Part shown: positions 52,767 to 61,998 of the stretch, in pieces
Layout of the letters: each line of letters opens with the position of its first letter
Position numbering within the stretch: position 1 is the stretch's first letter
Source: an uncultured Chitinophagaceae bacterium
GTDB lineage: Bacteria; Bacteroidota; Bacteroidia; Chitinophagales; Chitinophagaceae
Length of the DNA: 64,000 bases
Assembly (NCBI GenBank): GCA_937907395.1
Contig: CALCII010000002.1
Location: 115,650 to 179,649, forward strand
Direction: 5' to 3'
The notes under the pieces: generated by a model
What the model was told of the DNA's origin: nothing
The model's database searches: none
What the model saw: the letters and a program-made list of their open reading frames with translations, nothing else
Position numbers and translations under genes: made by a program

Positions 52767-53297
52767 TTACCTTTTTACTTTTCCCATTACATGTATCAAC
52801 GAATCTTCCACGGGCGCTTTCAGCTTAATTACATCGTCAATCTTATCATTGGGAAAGGTCATCGACAATACATATTGCCGCAGTTTCCAGGTTCCGTTTT
52901 CTTTCACCACCACACCACTGCCCCGGCAGATTTTCATTTGTGTGTTGAGCGTTTCATCAAACCAGGCAATATTTTCGTGTGTGCCGAAATAAATATGCCG
53001 CTCCAAAGATTTAAAATTCCAGGTGGATTTTTTATCAAAATACGGTTTGGCCCAAACCATAAACTGTTCTTTGTTCCAGTGCTCTGTGGCATCGGTACCA
53101 ATAAAAACAGCGTCGGATGTATAAAAGCGGAAATAGCCATCATAATCGGCATTGGCTGCTGCTGTATTCACAGAATCGAGCATGGCTGCAATGGCAATTT
53201 TCTCTTTGGCAAGATCGGTGGTGGCAGCACCCGAAGGTTCATTGCTGTTGCAGGAATAGCTTACAACAGCAATGAATAAAGGCAAAAGGCGTTTCAT
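52767..53297 (-). CDS. SnoaL/DUF4440-like lipoprotein
   Basis: 176 residues from the methionine at 53297, which starts a lipoprotein signal (RLLPLFIAVVSYSC). NTF2-like fold: AMLDSVNTAAANADYDGYFRFYTSDAVFIGTDATEHWNKEQFMVWAKPYFDKK and RGSGVVVKENGTWKLRQYVLSMTFPNDK. DUF4440/SnoaL-like proteins are enzymes or ligand binders; role unknown. Confidence 0.82.
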   Translation of the reverse strand: MKRLLPLFIAVVSYSCNSNEPSGAATTDLAKEKIAIAAMLDSVNTAAANADYDGYFRFYTSDAVFIGTDATEHWNKEQFMVWAKPYFDKKSTWNFKSLERHIYFGTHENIAWFDETLNTQMKICRGSGVVVKENGTWKLRQYVLSMTFPNDKIDDVIKLKAPVEDSLIHVMGKVKR

Positions 53298-53307
53298 GCA
53301 GATGGGT

Positions 53308-53769
53308 TTATTGATCAAGTATAGCTTTCAGATTTTTTAAACTCTGTTCAATATCTTTTCCCAGCATGCGCTGAAACAATCCTTTGAACAGGCTCATGGG
53401 AAATTTGGTGGGCCCACGAAAATCCCAGGTCACTTTTGTTTGTCCGTCACCCGCATCTTCCAATATAAATTTAGAAGTGCCGGTATTTTTCATGGGACGT
53501 TCAAATACAAGCGCATACTCAATAACAGATCCGTTGGTGATGGCAGCAATTCGCTGACTGCCGGCACCTACATTTTTACTGGTGCTATCCCAACTGTAAA
53601 CAAACCCAACGGTTCCGTCTTCACCGGATGTGGTTGTTTTTTTATTGGGGTCGGCCATATTCCACACGCTGAACTGTTCCTGGTTACGTGTAATCTTCAA
53701 AAAATTAAATACGTTCTCTTTCGATGATTGAATGAGCACCGAACGCTCCACTTTCATTTCTGATGCCAT
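53308..53769 (-). CDS. SRPBCC family protein
   Basis: 153 residues from the Met at 53769 (ASEMKVERSVLIQSSKENVFNFL). START-like lipid/small-molecule-binding fold: FILEDAGDGQTKVTWDFRGPTKFPMSLFKGLFQRML and C-terminal helix DIEQSLKNLKAILD. Polyketide cyclase-like. 10 bases upstream of the SnoaL-like gene, likely one transcript. Confidence 0.85.
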   Translation of the reverse strand: MASEMKVERSVLIQSSKENVFNFLKITRNQEQFSVWNMADPNKKTTTSGEDGTVGFVYSWDSTSKNVGAGSQRIAAITNGSVIEYALVFERPMKNTGTSKFILEDAGDGQTKVTWDFRGPTKFPMSLFKGLFQRMLGKDIEQSLKNLKAILDQ

Positions 53770-53831
53770 GTTGATTTCTTTAAGGGTATAACAAATTACA
53801 GCGTAGCAGCGGGAATAACAAATTGTTTTTA

Positions 53832-54965
53832 TCACAGAAAACGTTTGCTAAGCCATTTTCTTACAGGGATGTCATACAATTTCAAACCAGCGTATGCAAT
53901 AAGAATGGATGAAACCAGCACCAGTACACCAACCGGCCAGGCCTGCATCATACTCTTGTTATTGTCCACCACCCAGGCAGAGAAAATATAAATGAGCGGA
54001 TAGTGAATGATATAGATGGGATAGGATATATCGCCCAGGAAATTACATAGTTTCTGAGTGGTTGCATTTTTGATGGATCCGCTGGCGCCCATATAAACAA
54101 TCAACGGAAAAAGAAACAAGATCGAAACAGATTCAAACAAACCATTTTGCCAGAGGTGTGCTTTATCGCCCACCCTTGGAAACAACAGAATAAGCGTTAC
54201 CAGCAAACTGCACCAAAGGAATGCATGATTCATCCGGCCGGGTTTGGTGATGCGTGATAAAAGAAGCCCGGCAAAGAACGGATACATTAAACGTGTTAAA
54301 CCCACCTGGAACTGTTCGGCATTAAGCGACCAACCGCCGATCATATCCCCATTGGCACCAGCTACTGCATGATGCACCAGTACTGCACCGGAGATGAATA
54401 CCAGTATGCCCAGTAGCCAGTTTGGGAATTTGCGAATAAAAAGTCCGTATAAAATATTTGCAATGTATTCAAAGAAAAGCGACCATGCAGGACCGTTAGT
54501 AGGATGCATTTCACTCCAGCCACGGATATCCATGGAAAGCGGTACGGGTAATAAAGTATAGCCTATAACAGTAACCAGCAGGAGTTTCCACACCGGTACT
54601 TCATGCAGGTGCGGAAAAAGAATAGGCGAATCACTCAGGTAAAAACCAATGGCGCCAATGGTCATGCCCATGATGATCATGGGGTGGAGGCGGATGAGGC
54701 GGCGTTTGAAAAAACCACCAAGGGTCATTTTGTTCCAGCGATCGTCATACGCATAGCCTATGACATAACCCGATAGCAGGAAAAAGAAATCAACGGCCAG
54801 GTATCCGTGGTTGATAACTTGCTTACTGTGATCGCCACCCGAAAATATTTCAAACAGGTGAAAGATCACCACAATGATGGCGGCCACACCACGGAGGCCA
54901 TCGAGAATTTCATAATGTTTTTTGGAATCGGAAAAAGCAGCGCTTTGTGTACTAAGGGCATTCAT
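53832..54965 (-). CDS. Acyltransferase-3 family membrane protein
   Basis: 377 residues from the Met at 54965. EILDGLRGVAAIIVVIFHLFEIFSGGD carries the Arg/His pair of the family, FFLLSGYVIGYAY follows, then RRLIRLHPMIIMG; about ten helices. Acyltransferase-3 enzymes O-acetylate or succinylate surface sugars or glycans. The substrate cannot be told. Confidence 0.87.
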   Translation of the reverse strand: MNALSTQSAAFSDSKKHYEILDGLRGVAAIIVVIFHLFEIFSGGDHSKQVINHGYLAVDFFFLLSGYVIGYAYDDRWNKMTLGGFFKRRLIRLHPMIIMGMTIGAIGFYLSDSPILFPHLHEVPVWKLLLVTVIGYTLLPVPLSMDIRGWSEMHPTNGPAWSLFFEYIANILYGLFIRKFPNWLLGILVFISGAVLVHHAVAGANGDMIGGWSLNAEQFQVGLTRLMYPFFAGLLLSRITKPGRMNHAFLWCSLLVTLILLFPRVGDKAHLWQNGLFESVSILFLFPLIVYMGASGSIKNATTQKLCNFLGDISYPIYIIHYPLIYIFSAWVVDNNKSMMQAWPVGVLVLVSSILIAYAGLKLYDIPVRKWLSKRFL

Positions 54966-55042
54966 CTTACGGCAAGGGTTAAAGGAGTAAAGGTCGGGGT
55001 TTTGGGAATGCAGATTATTAATCACCGCTTATTGATTATTAA

Positions 55043-55550
55043 CCAAAACGAAAATACCTGTCACACTGAGCCCGTCGAAGTGGACAGGGTTTAGAAACGA
55101 AAACCCTTTGTCATGCTGAGCCCGTCGAAGCAGATAAAGGTTCAGAATCGAATTCCTTAATACCGCCTTCGACAAGCTCAGACTGACATTGCGTTTATAT
55201 TGATAAATGATTATTATCCAAAACGAAAATACCTGTCACACTGAGCCCGTCGAAGTGGACAGGGTTTAGAAACGAAAACCCTTTGTCATGCTGAGCCCGT
55301 CGAAGCAGATAAAGGTTCAGAATCGAATTCCTTAATACCGCCTTCGACAAGCTCAGACTGACATTGCGTTTATATTGATAAATGATTATTATCCAAAACG
55401 AAAATACCTGTCACACTGAGCCCGTCGAAGTGGACAGGGTTTAGAAACGAAAACCCTTTGTCATGCTGAGCCCGTCGAAGCAGATAAAGGTTCAGAATCG
55501 AATTCCTTAAAACCGTCTTCGACAGGCTCAGACTGACAGTACGTTTAGGA
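55043..55550. repeat. 175-bp tandem repeat with REP-like palindromes, about 2.9 copies
   Basis: Copies begin (CCAAAACGAAAATACCTGTC) at 55043, 55218 and 55393. Each holds CACTGAGCCCGTCGAAG twice and its complement-like CTTCGACAAGCTCAGACTG once, so every copy can form a long stem. The third copy has small changes (AAAACCGTCTTCGACAGG). Fills the 592-base gap between convergent/adjacent genes; no gene. A related single element is at 63895. Confidence 0.88.
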
Positions 55551-55557
55551 AAACAAC

Positions 55558-56862
55558 CTACTCTTTCACCAACTTTCCGGTTATAGTTGTACCGTTAGTG
55601 AATGTAGTTTTTACGAAATAGAATCCCTTTGCAAGCATGCTCACATCTACCGTTGAACTGCGGCCCGGTTGCAAAATAGTTTGTACTGTTTGTCCCTGTA
55701 TGTTCAGCAGCTGAATATGGGTAATGTTTTGTGCAGAACGGATGCTTATTTCATTCTTTGCAGGGTTGGGATAAAATGAAAACCCGGAGCGATCAACTTC
55801 TGTAACAGGAGTGGTGCTGCAGGATAAATCGTTTACATATTTCCAGATCTGGTCGTTGAGCAGGAAAGGCACGAGCAGGTTTTCCGGTGCTTCGCCCATT
55901 CGTATCCAAACCATATTCGTACTGGGAATCACATTCAGGAATTGTCCGTCTTTTCCCATTGCCGAAAACATATCGGCAGGTGCATTGGGACAGAGATAGC
56001 CGGGAAAAACAATCTGCGATTGAGGAATCATAAAATTCTGTTTCCCATTTAACCACCATAAATAACCGTAAGATTTATTCAATTGCTGAGAAGTATTGGT
56101 CATTTGATTGAAATAAGCCGTATCGCTCAACACCGGTGTGCCGTTCCATTTGCCTTTGTTGAGCAGCAGCAATCCAAACCGGGCCATACTGCGTGCATTG
56201 CTGAAATAAATATTGTTATAATCCACACGAACAAACAAACCATTCATTCCTGTTGGTGTTTTCAGCTTCTGATTCATGTATGTGTTTAAAGAAACACCGG
56301 TGGCCATTTCAATTACACTGTCGAGCAACGTATAAGGCGCATTATGATAAGCCCACCTTGTGCCGGGATCTGCTTTGTAGATCAAACAGGTATCGAGGGT
56401 GCAATAGTTATCGGGAACACCATCGTCTAAACCTGTGGTCATGGTGAGTTGATGGCGGATGGTGATTTTATCTTCCTGTGGCTGGGTTAATTTGGTCCAG
56501 CCTTTACCAAGGTATTTGGAACTGGTATCGTTGATGGATAAATAACCTTCCTGTTGTGCTATACCGGTCATAAACGAAGTAATTCCTTTAGCGGCCGAGT
56601 TCCATTGCCAGAAACTGTTTTGCGTATGCGTGCCGAAATATTTTTCCAGTACAATCTTGCCGTCTTTTAAGAGAATGAACGCTCTTGTTTTATTGGTATC
56701 CAGAAAGCTGTAGAGTTTATTGATTTTATCGGAGCACCAGTTTAATGATTGCGGACTGATGGTGTCCCACGTAGTACCACTCGTGGGCGGAAAGTACAGC
56801 GATTGTGCTGTTGCTGAATACGTGATAAATAAGGCTGCGATGAAAACGAATAGTTGTTTCAT
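55558..56862 (-). CDS. T9SS-exported serine hydrolase
   Basis: 434 residues. Sec signal (LFVFIAALFITYSATAQ). Beta-lactamase-like motifs WNSAAKGITSF (SxxK, ~88) and YHNAPYTLLDSV (YxN, ~168). The last ~80 residues are a type IX sorting domain (FSFYPNPAKNEISIRS ... GFYFVKTTFTNGTTITGKLVKE). Surface-attached or secreted esterase/peptidase. Confidence 0.87.
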   Translation of the reverse strand: MKQLFVFIAALFITYSATAQSLYFPPTSGTTWDTISPQSLNWCSDKINKLYSFLDTNKTRAFILLKDGKIVLEKYFGTHTQNSFWQWNSAAKGITSFMTGIAQQEGYLSINDTSSKYLGKGWTKLTQPQEDKITIRHQLTMTTGLDDGVPDNYCTLDTCLIYKADPGTRWAYHNAPYTLLDSVIEMATGVSLNTYMNQKLKTPTGMNGLFVRVDYNNIYFSNARSMARFGLLLLNKGKWNGTPVLSDTAYFNQMTNTSQQLNKSYGYLWWLNGKQNFMIPQSQIVFPGYLCPNAPADMFSAMGKDGQFLNVIPSTNMVWIRMGEAPENLLVPFLLNDQIWKYVNDLSCSTTPVTEVDRSGFSFYPNPAKNEISIRSAQNITHIQLLNIQGQTVQTILQPGRSSTVDVSMLAKGFYFVKTTFTNGTTITGKLVKE

Positions 56863-56931
56863 GTGTTCTGGTTGTTCAATGAGAGCTTGGACTTTTGAAA
56901 GGTTCCAACGTTTAATCGCTTTTTCTACTGC

Positions 56932-57387
56932 TCAGATAAACTTACGGATACCCATCATATAACCCAGGTGCAATCCTTCATGATAATTATTGAACTCTAA
57001 TGCATCATTGAGATTGCCCAGGTGAAACCCGGTTGCTGTCATTCGCTCAGTAAATAAAACAAATTTACCGGCGGCATAATCTGCTTCAAACTGCTCTATC
57101 TCCGAATGAAGCAATTGTTTTAATTCATCGGCCTCTGCTTGTGTTACAGGAGCTTCGGGTCTGGAGCCCGGTTTGTAACGATTAAATAATTCATCGGTCA
57201 CCAGCATTGGTAAACCGGATAAACGATAGATCAATGATTGTTGTGCAACAATGATATGTCCGATGTTCCAGATAAGGTTGTTGCTGTAACCCTGAGGAAT
57301 TGTATTCAGTTGCTCAAGGGTGTATTGGTCAAAAAAACCGGCGTATATTTTACGGCTGGTTTTCCAGGTTTTAAGTAGCGCTTCCAT
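56932..57387 (-). CDS. DinB-superfamily protein
   Basis: 151 residues. Four-helix pattern with metal-binding His: LIWNIGHIIVAQQSLIYRLSG and LEFNNYHEGLHLGYMMGIRK. DinB-fold proteins include metal-dependent thiol transferases. 17 bases after the following minus-strand gene's end, probably in one transcript. Confidence 0.83.
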   Translation of the reverse strand: MEALLKTWKTSRKIYAGFFDQYTLEQLNTIPQGYSNNLIWNIGHIIVAQQSLIYRLSGLPMLVTDELFNRYKPGSRPEAPVTQAEADELKQLLHSEIEQFEADYAAGKFVLFTERMTATGFHLGNLNDALEFNNYHEGLHLGYMMGIRKFI

Positions 57388-57404
57388 TACAATTGATCCT
57401 CTTA

Positions 57405-58145
57405 TTATTTTTTAGTCCATGTACAAACCACGCCATCACTATTGGTATAAGTAAATGTGTTACTGGATTTGTTATAGGTTAACATGGTATAATTATCGTT
57501 TTGCTTGAGAAAGGTATTCGCATTTGTTTTTTTCCAGATGATTTGGCGGCCGTTTACCATTTCTTCAATGATCAGTTCACCGGCAGGATTTTTTGTGAGC
57601 GCCAGTGTGATTAGTACGGAGCCGCAGTTCATCAGCCAATCGCCATTCACCACACCTTCGCTGAGAGCCACATCAAAGAAATCCAGTTTCTTAAGCCCTT
57701 TAGAAAAACTGTTGGTGATTACGGGTTTTTCTCCCTTTTTCACATTGAACTCTCTGTCGGCATTAATAATCTGTCCCTTCTGAATCGTAAATAATACCTG
57801 GTTATCATTCGTGGTAAGTTTGGTTTGTTGTCCGGTTAATTCTTCTCCGGCTCCAAATAATCCCGTTGCGTTTCTTACTTTCAAAAACGAAAAGCCTTTA
57901 CCGCCTGTTACACTCATATCATAGGTACCATTGGTATTTTTAATCAGGGGAACGGCATAGTACACATCATAGTCGTTTTTATTTTCAACCCGTATGCTCA
58001 CCACATAACGATCTTTTTTATCCTTTTCACTCACTTTGGTGAGTTCATAACTTACATAAATACCATCCTGGTTGTTGAGTTCCACACGTTGTGCGGATAG
58101 GTTCATGCAGATGATAAGTGCTAAAACAGTGAGTACTTGTTTCAT
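57405..58145 (-). CDS. Exported protein of unknown function
   Basis: 246 residues from the Met at 58145, which begins a signal peptide (KQVLTVLALIICMNLSAQ). Mostly beta strands with a repeated Asn/Lys-rich pattern (VSYELTKVSEKDKKDRYVVSIRVENKNDYDVYYAV). No family named. Confidence 0.72.
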   Translation of the reverse strand: MKQVLTVLALIICMNLSAQRVELNNQDGIYVSYELTKVSEKDKKDRYVVSIRVENKNDYDVYYAVPLIKNTNGTYDMSVTGGKGFSFLKVRNATGLFGAGEELTGQQTKLTTNDNQVLFTIQKGQIINADREFNVKKGEKPVITNSFSKGLKKLDFFDVALSEGVVNGDWLMNCGSVLITLALTKNPAGELIIEEMVNGRQIIWKKTNANTFLKQNDNYTMLTYNKSSNTFTYTNSDGVVCTWTKK

Positions 58146-58222
58146 AAAAATGCTGTTAGTTTGATGTAATGATGATTGGTAAAGATAAGTCACAATGGAT
58201 TGCTGCTGTAACCTGCATTGTA

Positions 58223-58846
58223 TTACTGTTTCACTGCCACAAAATGAATCACAGATCCTTTCCCATTATGAAATAATCCCTCGTTCAGTTCAATTTCTGT
58301 TTCTTCGATCTCAACAAATGAATAGTTGGGAAAATCATATTTAATTTCCTCCAGCGAAAATAGAGTATCAGTATCTTTTGGTCCGCCTACTCTTTCATCC
58401 TTTGTTACATAGTCGAGGTGTTTCTTACTGAAGGCTTCAAAAATGATCACACCGCCTTTGCGTAGCAGTTTGCTGAGTGATTGATGAATTGCAGATTTAA
58501 TTGATGGCGGAAAATGAGCATAGATCAGCGCAATAGCATCAAACTGTTCCGGTTGGTAGTTGAGCTGCTGCAGTTCGCCCACCTGGTAGTCGATGGTGAC
58601 ATTTGAATCGGCTGCCAGTTTCAGTGCTTTGTTTTTTCCTTCGGAGCTGATATCAAAAGCCGAAACCTTCCAGCCCAGTTTTGCTGCATGAACCGCATTT
58701 CTTCCCTCCCCTTCTGCCGGAAAAAGAATGGAGCCTGCAGGCAATTGTTCTATTTGCTTCCTGAGATATTGATTGGGTTCGGTGCCATACGCAAATGCTT
58801 CCTGGCTGTAACGTTCATTCCATCTGTCGGCATTCGTAGCTGTCAT
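58223..58846 (-). CDS. SAM-dependent methyltransferase (TehB/class I-like)
   Basis: 207 residues from the Met at 58846. DRWNERYSQEAFAYGTEPNQYL is the typical lead-in; motif I LFPAEGEGRNAVHAAKLGWKVSAFDIS; later FDAIALIYAHFPPSIK and LRKGGVIIFEAFSKKHL. Resembles the tellurite/thiopurine methyltransferase group; substrate unknown. Confidence 0.85.
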   Translation of the reverse strand: MTATNADRWNERYSQEAFAYGTEPNQYLRKQIEQLPAGSILFPAEGEGRNAVHAAKLGWKVSAFDISSEGKNKALKLAADSNVTIDYQVGELQQLNYQPEQFDAIALIYAHFPPSIKSAIHQSLSKLLRKGGVIIFEAFSKKHLDYVTKDERVGGPKDTDTLFSLEEIKYDFPNYSFVEIEETEIELNEGLFHNGKGSVIHFVAVKQ

Positions 58847-58917
58847 CTTGCTGTATTTATTTTTGAAATTCAAGCAAAGGTAACAGCTTCGGGCGACAGC
58901 AGTTTTAAAACAGCCAT

Positions 58918-59463
58918 CTACTTTAACTGTGTTTCAATCCGGTCAATCTGTTGCATATGTCGGATCATGTGGTTGATGAGAAATTGAAAGGTATCACCCA
59001 GCTTCAGTTTGATGAACCGGGCAATGGAAATGCGGATACGTACTTTATTCAGGTTCACATTCCTGGATTCATTTAATAAGGTAAGTAACATCATTTGCTG
59101 CTGAAGAAACACATCAATCACCTGTTTATCCAGGTTACTGTTAATGGGATCTTTGTCTTTGAAGGTTTTCATTTTGTTCAACTTCTTTTTCGGCAACATA
59201 CTTTTAGAAAAGTAATTGCCCAGCCATCCGCTGTGAAACGTTGAATCCGCTGTGGTTTTGCTTGTTTGCATAGCATTATTAATTTCAGGCAGGTAATAAT
59301 CGCCGTATAAGTTGAGGTGTTGCAGGCATTCGAGAATGGTCCAGCCGCCGGTAGCCGGACGTTTGCTGAGGTAACTGATATCTGCTTCTTTCAGTTTTTC
59401 TGCTTTATTGATGATTTGTCTGGTTTGTTCAATCAGCGATTGAAGCAGGTGTTCCGTTTGCAT
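58918..59463 (-). CDS. DinB-superfamily protein
   Basis: 181 residues from the Met at 59463. LSKRPATGGWTILECLQHLNLYGDYYLPEINNAM gives one His, FQFLINHMIRHMQQIDRI two more, the DinB metal ligands. Likely thiol-dependent transferase of unknown substrate. Confidence 0.82.
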   Translation of the reverse strand: MQTEHLLQSLIEQTRQIINKAEKLKEADISYLSKRPATGGWTILECLQHLNLYGDYYLPEINNAMQTSKTTADSTFHSGWLGNYFSKSMLPKKKLNKMKTFKDKDPINSNLDKQVIDVFLQQQMMLLTLLNESRNVNLNKVRIRISIARFIKLKLGDTFQFLINHMIRHMQQIDRIETQLK

Positions 59464-59525
59464 GTCATTTCGTTTTTTGTTACTGCAAAAATGAATCAAT
59501 GCCGGTTGGTAAATCTTGATCCGGA

Positions 59526-60035
59526 TCAAGACTTTTTTAAACGGGATAAGGTTTCAGCGCTCATACGCAGGTAATTGGCAATGTAGCGGTGTGGAATTTC
59601 CTGGAACAATTGCGGGCTCCGTTCCAGCACCCGCTGATAGCGTTCTTTGGGAGAAGATGTGAGGATATCTATTTCACGTTCCATTTGCTGCAACACCAAT
59701 CCTTCGAGGATCTTTGTCCATAGCAAGCGGTTTTCTTCGCCTTCGTTTACAAATGAATCAAACTGTTGTTTGGTGATGATTCGAAGTGTTGTCTTTTTGA
59801 TTGCCTGTATAAAAAAACGGGAAGGCTGGCCTGTAAGAAAGGAATCAAGCGATACAATCAAGTTGTCTTTGTATCCAAAGCGGATGATTTGCTCTTCCTC
59901 CTCATCCGAAACAAAAATGCGCACACTGCCACTCTCTATATAATATACATTGGTATCAATGCTTCCTTTTACTTTCAGGAATTCATTGCGTTCAATAGTG
60001 ATGGATTTCTGAGCAATTTGTACCAGTTGCTGCAT
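59526..60035 (-). CDS. Crp/Fnr-family transcriptional regulator
   Basis: 169 residues (start Met at 60035 or 60041). cNMP-binding fold (VKGSIDTNVYYIESGSVRIFVSDEEEEQIIRFGYKDNLIVSLDSFL) and C-terminal helix-turn-helix (IPHRYIANYLRMSAETLSRLKKS). The binding pocket lacks the usual cAMP arginine-serine pattern, as in most Bacteroidota members. Divergent from the LuxR-type gene (53 bases between starts). Confidence 0.86.
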   Translation of the reverse strand: MQQLVQIAQKSITIERNEFLKVKGSIDTNVYYIESGSVRIFVSDEEEEQIIRFGYKDNLIVSLDSFLTGQPSRFFIQAIKKTTLRIITKQQFDSFVNEGEENRLLWTKILEGLVLQQMEREIDILTSSPKERYQRVLERSPQLFQEIPHRYIANYLRMSAETLSRLKKS

Positions 60036-60088
60036 TATCAAATGTATTGTGATTTTTTTTCTTCTTCAAAACGAGTAAATTAGATGGA

Positions 60089-60559
60089 ATGTTCCGCTTT
60101 GTTGTAAGATACAAACTCGTTTTTCTGTATGCAGCATCACTGGTATTGATACTGGTGCTTTTAAATGTATTGCAATACAAACTGCTCCTCATTAACCATT
60201 CCTATGAGTTTTATATGCTGTGCATTGCGGTGCTCTTTGCTGTTCTGGGCGGATGGCTGGCACTGAAACTGGTAAAACCCAAAACCGTTTTGGTGGAAAC
60301 CAAACGGCTGGTGAGCGAATTAACCCCAACCGATCTGCAGCAACTGGAACAGGAGCGGCAGCAACTCAACCTCAGCAGCCGGGAACTGGAAGTGTTGCAA
60401 CTGATGGCCCGTGGACTGAGCAACCAGGAAATAGCCGATCAGTTGTTTCTGTCGTTGCCTACGATAAAGACACATTCGTCCCGTTTGTTTGAAAAACTGG
60501 AGGTGAAACGCCGTACACAGGCTGTAGAAAAAGGAAGGCAATTACGGTTGATTGACTGA
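60089..60559 (+). CDS. Membrane-anchored LuxR-type HTH regulator
   Basis: 156 residues. Two N-terminal helices (about 10-28, 41-60), a coiled-coil-like Gln/Glu-rich linker (TPTDLQQLEQERQQL) and a LuxR/GerE domain (LSSRELEVLQLMARGLSNQEIADQLFLSLPTIKTHSSRLFEKLEVKRRTQAVEKG). Membrane-tethered DNA-binding protein without a receiver domain. Followed by the DUF4199 gene, likely target or partner. Confidence 0.87.
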   Translation: MFRFVVRYKLVFLYAASLVLILVLLNVLQYKLLLINHSYEFYMLCIAVLFAVLGGWLALKLVKPKTVLVETKRLVSELTPTDLQQLEQERQQLNLSSRELEVLQLMARGLSNQEIADQLFLSLPTIKTHSSRLFEKLEVKRRTQAVEKGRQLRLID

Positions 60560-60660
60560 AACTTTTGTATGATTCTCACTGTTTTGAAGCAAAATCATAC
60601 TTTGGTATGAATGAGTTTGGTGATAGAACCAACATCTTTACGTTACAAAAAATATTCATT

Positions 60661-61200
60661 ATGAAAAAGAATGTACTTGTATTTGGCCTTATTTCAGGAG
60701 CTATTGTATCAACCATTATGGCTATCAGTATGATCACAATAGCAGAATGTAACCCTGAGGTGAGCCTGGGCAATACGTCCATGATCATTGGTTACCTGAG
60801 TATGCTGATTTCCTTTTCGCTCATTTTTGTGGCCATCAAAAATTTCCGTGATAAGCAGAATAATGGTGTTATCGGCTTTGGAAAAGCTTTTGGCATGGGA
60901 TTGCTTATTGCACTTATTGCTTCCACCATGTATGTAATAACGTGGGCATTTGTTTATCATTTTTTCATGCCCGATTTTATGGATAAATACACGGCACATA
61001 TGATTGAGGCGGCAAAGAAAACAGCCACCCCCGCCGAACTGGAAGCCACCATCAAACAAATGGGCGAGTATAAAGAAATGTATAAAAACCCTGTTTTCTT
61101 TTCTTTAATGAGTTATGCCGAAATTTTTCCGGTAGGAATCCTGGTGTCACTGATTGCGGCGTTGATATTAAAGAAGAAAGGAAAAACAGCGGTCGTGTGA
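60661..61200 (+). CDS. DUF4199 membrane protein
   Basis: 179 residues from ATG 60661. Four helices (about 5-25, 36-56, 74-96, 150-170), with the DUF4199 start KNVLVFGLISGAIVSTIMAI and IGFGKAFGMGLLIALIASTMYV. Function unknown; frequent in Bacteroidota beside LuxR-like regulators. Confidence 0.87.
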   Translation: MKKNVLVFGLISGAIVSTIMAISMITIAECNPEVSLGNTSMIIGYLSMLISFSLIFVAIKNFRDKQNNGVIGFGKAFGMGLLIALIASTMYVITWAFVYHFFMPDFMDKYTAHMIEAAKKTATPAELEATIKQMGEYKEMYKNPVFFSLMSYAEIFPVGILVSLIAALILKKKGKTAVV

Positions 61201-61292
61201 GTGTAATTCCCCGACGGCGGCTTTAAGCCCCGTTGGCGGGTGAAATTTCTCTAATCATAAACCACCGGCAGGGTTATAAACCGCTGCCGGGG

Positions 61293-61979
61293 TTATAAAA
61301 TTTCTTTCTTCATAAAATAAAACTGCATTGGCCTGGATGCACGAAAGCCCAGCCGTTCATACACTGCAATAGCACGATCGTTATCGGCACGTACATGCAG
61401 GAAAGGAATTTCGTTTTGTTCCAATATGATCTGCAGTTGATGTTGCAGCAATGCGGTTGCATACCCTTTTCCCAGATGATCGGGGTGTGTGCAAACAGCA
61501 CTAATTTCTGTATAGTTCGCTACATGCAACCGCTGTCCCGTCATGGCAACTAATTTTCCATTATCAAAAATGCCGTGATAAAAACCAAAGTCTATTGTTC
61601 GTTTACCAAAAGGGCCGGGTTTGGTGAGCTTCACCAGTTGGATCATTTCATCCACATGTTCTTCCGTTAATGGAACGATGTTGGGAAAAGATGCTTCAAT
61701 CGCTGCTGGCCCTTCATAGATAAACTGCAATCCTTCGATATGATGCTGAATAAACCAACCTTCCGGCTGAGCTATTGGAACCGGGTTGGCATACAGAATT
61801 TTCCGGTCCGGCGGAAGTAACGCATATAAATCAGCAAAGCCATTGGGATAGGTATCCGGGAAACCGGCATAAGGAGATACGGCTTCATCATAATACTTCA
61901 CCTGCTCAGTACCAAAGCTGAGCTGTTGATCGCCGGTGCATAAAGCATGGTAGACGGGATTGTGCAGCAAATCGTTCAC
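61293..61979 (-). CDS. GNAT-family acetyltransferase (FR47-like)
   Basis: 228 residues. Acetyl-CoA loop TEISAVCTHPDHLGKGYATALLQHQLQIILEQNEIPFLHVRADNDRAIAVYERLGFRASRPMQFY. N-terminal half is a second, degenerate GNAT-like part. Substrate unknown. Convergent with the DUF4199 gene. Confidence 0.86.
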   Translation of the reverse strand: MNDLLHNPVYHALCTGDQQLSFGTEQVKYYDEAVSPYAGFPDTYPNGFADLYALLPPDRKILYANPVPIAQPEGWFIQHHIEGLQFIYEGPAAIEASFPNIVPLTEEHVDEMIQLVKLTKPGPFGKRTIDFGFYHGIFDNGKLVAMTGQRLHVANYTEISAVCTHPDHLGKGYATALLQHQLQIILEQNEIPFLHVRADNDRAIAVYERLGFRASRPMQFYFMKKEIL

Positions 61980-61998
61980 CGCACAAAGGTAGTTGCAT

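Noticed and set aside
52791..53279. Plus-strand frame of 162 codons opposite the SnoaL-like gene
   Set aside because: Cys/Ile/Phe-rich shadow composition; the minus-strand gene has a clear fold and lipoprotein signal.
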